Assembly: GCA_008501735.1 (NCBI GenBank)
Contig: QQUF01000008.1
Coordinates: 242,715 to 306,714 of the forward strand
Reading direction: 5' to 3'
From: Calditrichota bacterium
Lineage (GTDB): Bacteria > CLD3
DNA length: 64,000 nt
The first letter of the stretch is position 1, and every line of letters starts with the position of its first letter. The position numbers and the translations under genes are program-made. Positions 59,427 to 64,000 of the stretch are shown here, one piece after another. The notes under the pieces are model-generated. The model was not told the DNA's origin, did not search any database, and saw only the letters and a list, made by a program, of their open reading frames with translations.

Positions 59427-59666
59427 ATGTCTAAAAAAATCAAAGTGCTTGGACCCGGTTGTGCAAAATGTAAACAAACATTTCAAATTCTGGAAGAAGT
59501 CATAATCGAGAATGGAATCGAAGCTAGTGTCGAAAAAGTAGAAGACATTATGGAGATTATGAAATACAATGTTCTTTCAACACCAGTGGTAGTAATTGAT
59601 GAAAAAGTTACTATTAAAGGTAGAGTTCCATCTAAGAGCGAAATTTTAGATTTACTTAAAAATTAG
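59427..59666 (+). CDS. Small thioredoxin-family protein with CAKC site
   Basis: The ATG at 59427 is preferred over a GTG at 59418 because AAAGGTG, which would contain that GTG, is the ribosome site. The 79-residue protein resembles the redox-active disulfide protein 2 family: KVLGPGCAKCKQTF (Cys12 and Cys15) and the cis-Pro STPVVVID. It may reduce ArsC or the ArsF-like protein. In some arsenic operons, a comparable small thioredoxin is a component of an organoarsenical reductase; this is memory-based and not shown. Confidence 0.85.
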   Translation: MSKKIKVLGPGCAKCKQTFQILEEVIIENGIEASVEKVEDIMEIMKYNVLSTPVVVIDEKVTIKGRVPSKSEILDLLKN

Positions 59667-59678
59667 GATTTAAAAAAA

Positions 59679-60059
59679 ATGGTAAAATTAGCTGAAGAGA
59701 TTTGCCCGTCAACAACTTTAGAAAAAGTTAAAAATGGAGCACTGATGGTAGATGTCCGAAGAGAAAATGAAGTTAAACAAATAACTTACGATGTCGAAAA
59801 TTATGTAAACATTCCAATGCACGAACTTGAAGACAGAATTGACGAACTTCCAAAAGACAGAGAGATTGTAGTGGTCTGCCGAAGTGGAATGAGAAGTTTG
59901 AAATCGACTTACTTTTTGATGAACAACGGTTTTGAAAATGTGTTCAATATGGACGGCGGAATCTTAAAATGGGTAAACAAAAACCTTCCGTCAAAAGGTG
60001 ATGCTCAAGGATTAATTGCTTCTGCAAATTGCGATTGTTCACAACCGGATTGTTGTTAG
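59679..60059 (+). CDS. Rhodanese-like sulfurtransferase with Cys-rich tail
   Basis: The 126-residue single-domain rhodanese has active-site CRSGMRS (Cys67) and GGILKWV near the end of the fold. A unusual tail NCDCSQPDCC adds four cysteines and is presumably a metal/metalloid or sulfur binding patch. It lies 12 nt after the thioredoxin and 12 nt before arsC. Participation in arsenic handling is inferred from position. Confidence 0.85.
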   Translation: MVKLAEEICPSTTLEKVKNGALMVDVRRENEVKQITYDVENYVNIPMHELEDRIDELPKDREIVVVCRSGMRSLKSTYFLMNNGFENVFNMDGGILKWVNKNLPSKGDAQGLIASANCDCSQPDCC

Positions 60060-60071
60060 GAGGAAATAAAA

Positions 60072-60485
60072 TTGAAAATATTAATACTTTGCACAGGAAA
60101 TTCTTGCCGAAGCCAAATGGCAGAAGGTTTTCTGAAATCTTTTTCAGATGATTTAGAAGTTTTTTCAGCAGGAACCGAACCTTCTAACCAAGTTCACCCG
60201 AAAGCTATTCAAGTAATGCAGGAATTAGAAATTGATTTAAGTGAAAATGAACCAAAATCGGTGAATCAATTTTTGGGTGATGAATTCGATTACGTAATCA
60301 CAGTTTGTGGTGGAGCAAAGGAAAGCTGTCCAATGTTTACAGGAAAAGTAAAAAACAAAATTCACATTGGCTTTGACGACCCTGCAGAAGCTCAGGGTTC
60401 GGAGGAAGAAATTCTCTCAGAATTCAGAAGAATTCGAGATGAGATTAAGAAAGATTTTTATCAATTCTTTAAAGACAAGTTGTAG
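60072..60485 (+). CDS. arsC: Thioredoxin-coupled arsenate reductase
   Basis: The start is TTG at 60072 with TAGGAGG at a suitable distance upstream. The 137-residue low-molecular-weight phosphatase fold has the P-loop CTGNSCRSQMAEG (Cys7, Arg13) and the redox pair Cys79 and Cys86 (VCGGAKESCP, C-x6-C), the hallmark of trx-linked ArsC. All three cysteines for the disulfide cascade are present. It reduces As(V) to As(III). Confidence 0.94.
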   Translation: MKILILCTGNSCRSQMAEGFLKSFSDDLEVFSAGTEPSNQVHPKAIQVMQELEIDLSENEPKSVNQFLGDEFDYVITVCGGAKESCPMFTGKVKNKIHIGFDDPAEAQGSEEEILSEFRRIRDEIKKDFYQFFKDKL

Positions 60486-60490
60486 GGAAA

Positions 60491-61468
60491 ATGTTTGATT
60501 GGATTCAAAATCTTGCTGACTGGTTAGTTTTTGATGCATTCGGAATGACTCCAAAAGAGCATCTGTCAGAAGCACTAAATTTTTTCATTTACGATTCTGT
60601 CAAAATTTTATTGCTACTCTTTTTTATCATTTCTCTTATGGGAATCGTCAACAGCTATTTTCCAATTGATAGAGTGAGGAACTTTTTATCAAGGAACAAA
60701 CTGTACGGACTTGAATTTTTGATGGCAAGTTTGTTCGGTGTTGTAACTCCTTTTTGTTCTTGTTCTTCGGTTCCTTTGTTTATCGGATTTGTGCAAGGTG
60801 GAATTCCTCTCGGTGTTACTTTTGCATTTCTCATTACATCGCCATTAGTAAACGAAGTTGCTATTGGACTTTTTATAGGCTTGTTTGGAATTAAAATTAC
60901 AGCTATTTACGTAATAAGTGGAATTCTGCTCGGGACAATTTCGGGTATAATTTTACAACAGTTGAAGTTGGAAAGATTCCTGACACCTTGGGTCTTGCAA
61001 ATTTTGGAAAATGCCCAAAGAGAACAAGATGCCTTTCAAGAAGAGAAACAACCTTTTAGCAAACGTTTGCCAATAATTTGGAATGAAGTTCTGAATATTT
61101 TAAAAGGCGTTGTTCCTTACGTAATTGTTGGAATTGCGATTGGTGGATTAATGCACGGCTACATTCCCGAAGGATTTTTTGAAAAATATATGGACAAAGA
61201 AAATTTGTTTGCAGTTCCAATAGCGACAATTTTGGCTGTTCCGATGTACTCAAATGCTTCAGGAATTTTGCCAGTAGTCCAAGTTTTAGTCTCAAAAGGA
61301 ATTCCAATTGGAACAGCAATTGCTTTTATGATGGGAGTTGTCGGGCTTTCGTTTCCCGAAGCAATGCTTTTGAAAAAAGTAATGACCTTTAGATTAATCG
61401 GAGTTTTTTTCGGAGTCGTTACACTTTGCATAATCATTTCAGGTTATTTGTTCAATGTTATACTATAA
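60491..61468 (+). CDS. arsP: ArsP-like permease (DUF318)
   Basis: The 325-residue membrane protein has eight to nine helices and the motif TPFCSCSSVPLF (Cys89, Cys91), the signature of the DUF318 permease family. Members such as ArsP export trivalent organoarsenicals. It follows arsC after 5 nt. Its repeated SxP segments SPLVNEV and VPMYSNAS are also typical. Exact substrate is inferred. Confidence 0.85.
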   Translation: MFDWIQNLADWLVFDAFGMTPKEHLSEALNFFIYDSVKILLLLFFIISLMGIVNSYFPIDRVRNFLSRNKLYGLEFLMASLFGVVTPFCSCSSVPLFIGFVQGGIPLGVTFAFLITSPLVNEVAIGLFIGLFGIKITAIYVISGILLGTISGIILQQLKLERFLTPWVLQILENAQREQDAFQEEKQPFSKRLPIIWNEVLNILKGVVPYVIVGIAIGGLMHGYIPEGFFEKYMDKENLFAVPIATILAVPMYSNASGILPVVQVLVSKGIPIGTAIAFMMGVVGLSFPEAMLLKKVMTFRLIGVFFGVVTLCIIISGYLFNVIL

Positions 61469-61496
61469 TAAATTAACTTTTTTTTAGAGGTGTAAG

Positions 61497-61937
61497 ATGA
61501 AATTATCGAAAATATTTTCATTTTTATTACTCGGTTTACTGTTGTTCTTTTGTAACGAAGCTCCAAAAGAACAAGTTAAAATAAGTTCAAAAATCTCAGG
61601 AAATAGAATTGAAGTCATTGATTTTCACTCAACTCATCGTTGTATGACTTGCAATGCAATCGAATCAAATACAAAATTTACGCTTGAAAAATTTTTCCCA
61701 AATGAGTTAGAAAAAGGAAAAATTTCTTTCCAAGTTATCAATGTTGATGATGAAAGAAATGCTAAGTTAGCCGAAAAATTCAGTGCTTCAGGAACTTCTC
61801 TATTTTTAAATGTCATAGCCAATGGCAAAGAAAAGCAAATTGATTTAACAAATTTTGCTTTCCAAAAAGGAGGAGACCAAGAGTCTTTTTCTCAAGAATT
61901 AAAATTGAAGTTGGAAACAGAGATTTCTAATTTGTAA
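61497..61937 (+). CDS. arsF: ArsF-like thioredoxin-fold lipoprotein
   Basis: The 146-residue protein has a signal sequence with lipobox LLFFC (Cys19) and a domain with HSTHRCMTCNAIE (Cys49 and Cys52), a CxxC site in a thioredoxin-like fold. This matches the ArsF type of proteins annotated as nitrophenyl-arsenical nitroreductase subunits, as I recall; that function is family-based. It lies between the permease and the ArsG-like gene, 6 nt from the latter. Confidence 0.72.
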   Translation: MKLSKIFSFLLLGLLLFFCNEAPKEQVKISSKISGNRIEVIDFHSTHRCMTCNAIESNTKFTLEKFFPNELEKGKISFQVINVDDERNAKLAEKFSASGTSLFLNVIANGKEKQIDLTNFAFQKGGDQESFSQELKLKLETEISNL

Positions 61938-61943
61938 AAAATT

Positions 61944-62657
61944 ATGAATGAATATTTTAATTCAATTCTTGAAACCAGCAACATTCCGATACTTTCAGCC
62001 TTAATTCTCGGACTAATGACTGCCATTAGTCCGTGTCCTCTTGCGACGAATATTACAGCAACTGCTTTTATCTCCAAAAATATTTCTGACAAAAAAACAG
62101 TTCTCCTTAGTGGAATTATTTACTCTTTAGGAAGAGCTTTTAGTTACACAATAATCGGTCTAATTTTATTTCTTGGAGCTAATAAATTTCACATTGCCAG
62201 ATTTTTTAATCAAAATGGTGAAAAATTTTTAGGTCCTTTGCTAATAATTATCGCTCTAATTATGCTGAATGTGATAAAGCTAAATTTCGGATGGAAGTCT
62301 AATTTAACTCAAAGATTTGCTGATAAATTTGCTAAGAAAGGGCATTTGGGTGCATTCCTAATTGGTGTTATTTTCGCCTTAGCTTTTTGTCCTTATAGCG
62401 GAGCTTTGTATTTTGGAATTTTAATTCCTATGGTAATTACAAATGTTGAAGGGCTTTTTTTACCTTTCGTTTTTGCGATAGGAACTGGAGTTCCTGTGAT
62501 TTTGTTTTCATTTCTATTAGCTTTTGCAACACAAAGTGTAGGCATTTTTTATGATAAAATCACAAATTTTGAGCAAATTATGCGTAAGGTTTCAGGGGTA
62601 GTTTTTCTCTTAGTAGGAATTTACTACATTGCTATTTTTAGTGGGCTAATCAAATAA
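61944..62657 (+). CDS. arsG: ArsG-like membrane protein of the CcdA/DsbD type
   Basis: The 237-residue protein has six helices with SPCPLATN near Cys31 and AFCPYSGA near Cys149, a cysteine pair typical of the DsbD/CcdA membrane domain. Next to an ArsF-like gene it fits the ArsG efflux permease family for aromatic arsenicals; alternatively it passes electrons to the ArsF-like lipoprotein. Last gene of the operon. Confidence 0.75.
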   Translation: MNEYFNSILETSNIPILSALILGLMTAISPCPLATNITATAFISKNISDKKTVLLSGIIYSLGRAFSYTIIGLILFLGANKFHIARFFNQNGEKFLGPLLIIIALIMLNVIKLNFGWKSNLTQRFADKFAKKGHLGAFLIGVIFALAFCPYSGALYFGILIPMVITNVEGLFLPFVFAIGTGVPVILFSFLLAFATQSVGIFYDKITNFEQIMRKVSGVVFLLVGIYYIAIFSGLIK

Positions 62658-62730
62658 GTTTGACTTTTAAGTGCCGTTATTTTTCTTTATATAGATTTTG
62701 TGAAAAATTATTTTATGTGGTTTTATAATC

Positions 62731-62991
62731 TTATCTCCTAAAAGCACAAATCATTTTTCCTGTTTTTTTGCCAATACCTTCGATTTCAGTTTGGTAAATG
62801 TAAACTCCCGATGCACATTTTCTGTCTTTTATGTTTCTTCCATTCCAATCCAAAAACCTGTTTCCAGTGTTTGCTTCTTTTTCAAGAGTTGTAACTAAAT
62901 CTCCGCTCAAGTTAAAAACTCTAATTGTTGATTTTTTCGTATCAGATAAGTTCACAAATCGAATTATAACTTCATTTTTTTTAATGAGTGA
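62731..62991 (-). pseudogene. Remnant of a secreted protein: C-terminal sorting-type domain only
   Basis: A frame open from an in-frame TAA at 62992-62994 to the stop at 62731 codes for about 86 residues. The readable part, NEVIIRFVNLSDTKKSTIRVF, given as VNLSDTKKSTIRVFNLSGDL, then FLDWNGRNIKDRK and GVYIYQTEIE, resembles the FlgD-like/T9SS sorting region at the C-terminus of large secreted proteins. There is no signal peptide, ATG or body. The only start option is a GTG at 62955. It looks like the surviving 3' end of a deleted gene. Confidence 0.55.
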
Positions 62992-63131
62992 TTAGATTTG
63001 GTTCTGTGGAAGCTATTGTTTAACAATTTGAATAGAATCAAGGATTGCGAAACCTAAAAATTAGCTTTCCAAAGCCTTATTTTTTCCGTTTCTTCACACC
63101 GAATTATTTTTTAATAAAGTAAGATTCTCTT

Positions 63132-64000
63132 ATGCCCTTTGAACTTTTTGTCGCACTAAAATACTTGAAAGCCAAACGTAGAACAGGCTTTATTTCCCTA
63201 ATTACTTACATTTCGGTTGGTGGAGTTGTAATCGGAGTTGCTGCTTTGATTTGTGTTCTAGCAATTATGAATGGATTCAAGACAATTGTAAGAACGAAAA
63301 TAATCGGAGCTGATTCTCACGTCAGAGTTTCACAGTTTTCTATGACTCCTTTTGATAAATACAAAGAAGTCCAAGAAATTGCAAAAGCAGTTGACCACGT
63401 TCTTGGAGCAAGTCCTTTCATTCTTGAAAAAGGGCTAATTCGGCACAGCAAAACAAACGAAGGAGTTGTGATTCGTGGAACTGACATCGAAACGATTTCT
63501 GAAATTAGCGACCTTAAAAAAAATATCATTTGGGGTGAAATGACTTTCGACAACGTTCCGCCTCCTGAAGGCAAAAAAGGAACGGCTTTACCTGGAGTAA
63601 TTCTTGGCGAAAGTCTGGCTGACAGACTTGGTGCTCACGATATCGGAGATAAAATTACACTTTTTGTACCAACTTTCGATGACGGTGATTTTATGTCACA
63701 ACCAAGAGCCAAGCAGTTCAGAGTTTCGGGGATTTTTGCGACAGGGCTTTACGAGTATGACAATGTTTTCGCTTACATCTCTTTGACTGATGCACAGAAA
63801 CTTTTCAAAATGGAAGACAAAGTTCACGGGGTTGACATTAAAGTCGAAAATCTTGACACAGTGAATGAAGTCGATCTTGAAATTAATGATTCTCTTGGTT
63901 ACCCTTTCAGAGTCAGAACTTGGTACGACAACCACAGAAATCTTTTCGCTTGGATGGAAATTGAGGAAATGGGAATGTTTGCCATTCTCAGTTTGATAAT
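63132..64000 (+). CDS. LolC/LolE-type lipoprotein-releasing ABC permease, 3' end cut
   Basis: The gene starts with ATG at 63132 and runs off the right edge; about 289 residues are visible. The N-terminal FELFVALKYLKAKRRTGFIS, a first helix (SVGGVVIGVAALICVLAIMNGF), and a MacB-like periplasmic domain with VILGESLADRLGAHDIGDKI and FRVSGIFATGLYEYD are hallmarks of LolC/LolE. It extracts lipoproteins from the inner membrane with LolD. The C-terminal FtsX domain begins at the edge. Confidence 0.88.
   Translation, partial: MPFELFVALKYLKAKRRTGFISLITYISVGGVVIGVAALICVLAIMNGFKTIVRTKIIGADSHVRVSQFSMTPFDKYKEVQEIAKAVDHVLGASPFILEKGLIRHSKTNEGVVIRGTDIETISEISDLKKNIIWGEMTFDNVPPPEGKKGTALPGVILGESLADRLGAHDIGDKITLFVPTFDDGDFMSQPRAKQFRVSGIFATGLYEYDNVFAYISLTDAQKLFKMEDKVHGVDIKVENLDTVNEVDLEINDSLGYPFRVRTWYDNHRNLFAWMEIEEMGMFAILSLI

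Overview
The window is a low-GC, gene-dense bacterial chromosome segment, most likely from the Bacteroidota/Chlorobiota/Ignavibacteriota part of the FCB group (Ignavibacteria- or Kapabacteria-like). This is inferred from three exported proteins that end in a type IX secretion sorting domain with the NYPNPFNP signature, paired SurA/PpiC periplasmic chaperones, a complex I operon with no nuoE, F or G, GAF/HD-GYP regulators, and weak Shine-Dalgarno sites with several TTG starts. No rRNA, tRNA, phage, insertion sequence or CRISPR array was recognised.

Layout. 1-8 kb, minus strand: the edge of a GAF/HD-GYP protein, a small membrane protein, two parvulin-type chaperones with a 4-nt overlap, and mfd. 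8.2-16.5 kb: an exported Kelch propeller, a small DUF1289 gene, a MoeB-rhodanese fusion, a TPR/methyltransferase-like protein, alpha-glucan phosphorylase and histidine ammonia-lyase. 16.9-23.9 kb, minus: a 1687-residue kinase/ATPase/TPR/GAF/sigma-54 activator fusion, a SerB phosphatase and a radical SAM/SPASM protein. 24-31.5 kb: DUF493, ssb, an orphan pgsC, clpX, a YbdK-type ligase, trxA, a MocA-like nucleotidyltransferase, a CBS protein and mnmG. 31.7-36.3 kb: two divergent 736-residue paralogs secreted by T9SS. 36.4-41.5 kb: feoAB, an ATPase, an MFS transporter and a PilZ-like protein. 41.9-48.6 kb: rpsU, methylmalonyl-CoA epimerase, glycolate oxidase subunits interleaved with a second HD-GYP gene, an NAD-type isocitrate dehydrogenase and modA.

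49-50.2 kb carries dnaA and, upstream of it, a likely replication origin: DnaA boxes, an AT-rich stretch and a switch of gene strand (minus to the left, plus to the right). 50.2-58.9 kb, plus: a cobalamin adenosyltransferase, a thiolase, a BatC-like protein, a membrane protein and nuoABCDHIJK closed by a strong terminator. 59.0-62.7 kb is an arsenic-type resistance operon (arsR, small thioredoxin, rhodanese, arsC, permease, ArsF-like lipoprotein, ArsG-like membrane protein) with two nearly identical ArsR-type operators. The window ends with an orphan T9SS-type C-terminal fragment and the start of a LolC/LolE permease gene.

Themes. Propionyl/methylmalonyl metabolism is suggested by the epimerase and the B12 adenosyltransferase; molybdenum or ThiS/MoaD chemistry by moeB, modA and mocA. 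Intergenic spaces hold several families of small palindromic repeats. The most unusual items are the five-module sigma-54/kinase fusion, the duplicated ArsR operator with the multi-thiol arsenic operon, the orphan PgsC in the clpX-ssb operon, and a perfect FNR-type box upstream of rpsU. No clearly undescribed multi-gene system is visible.
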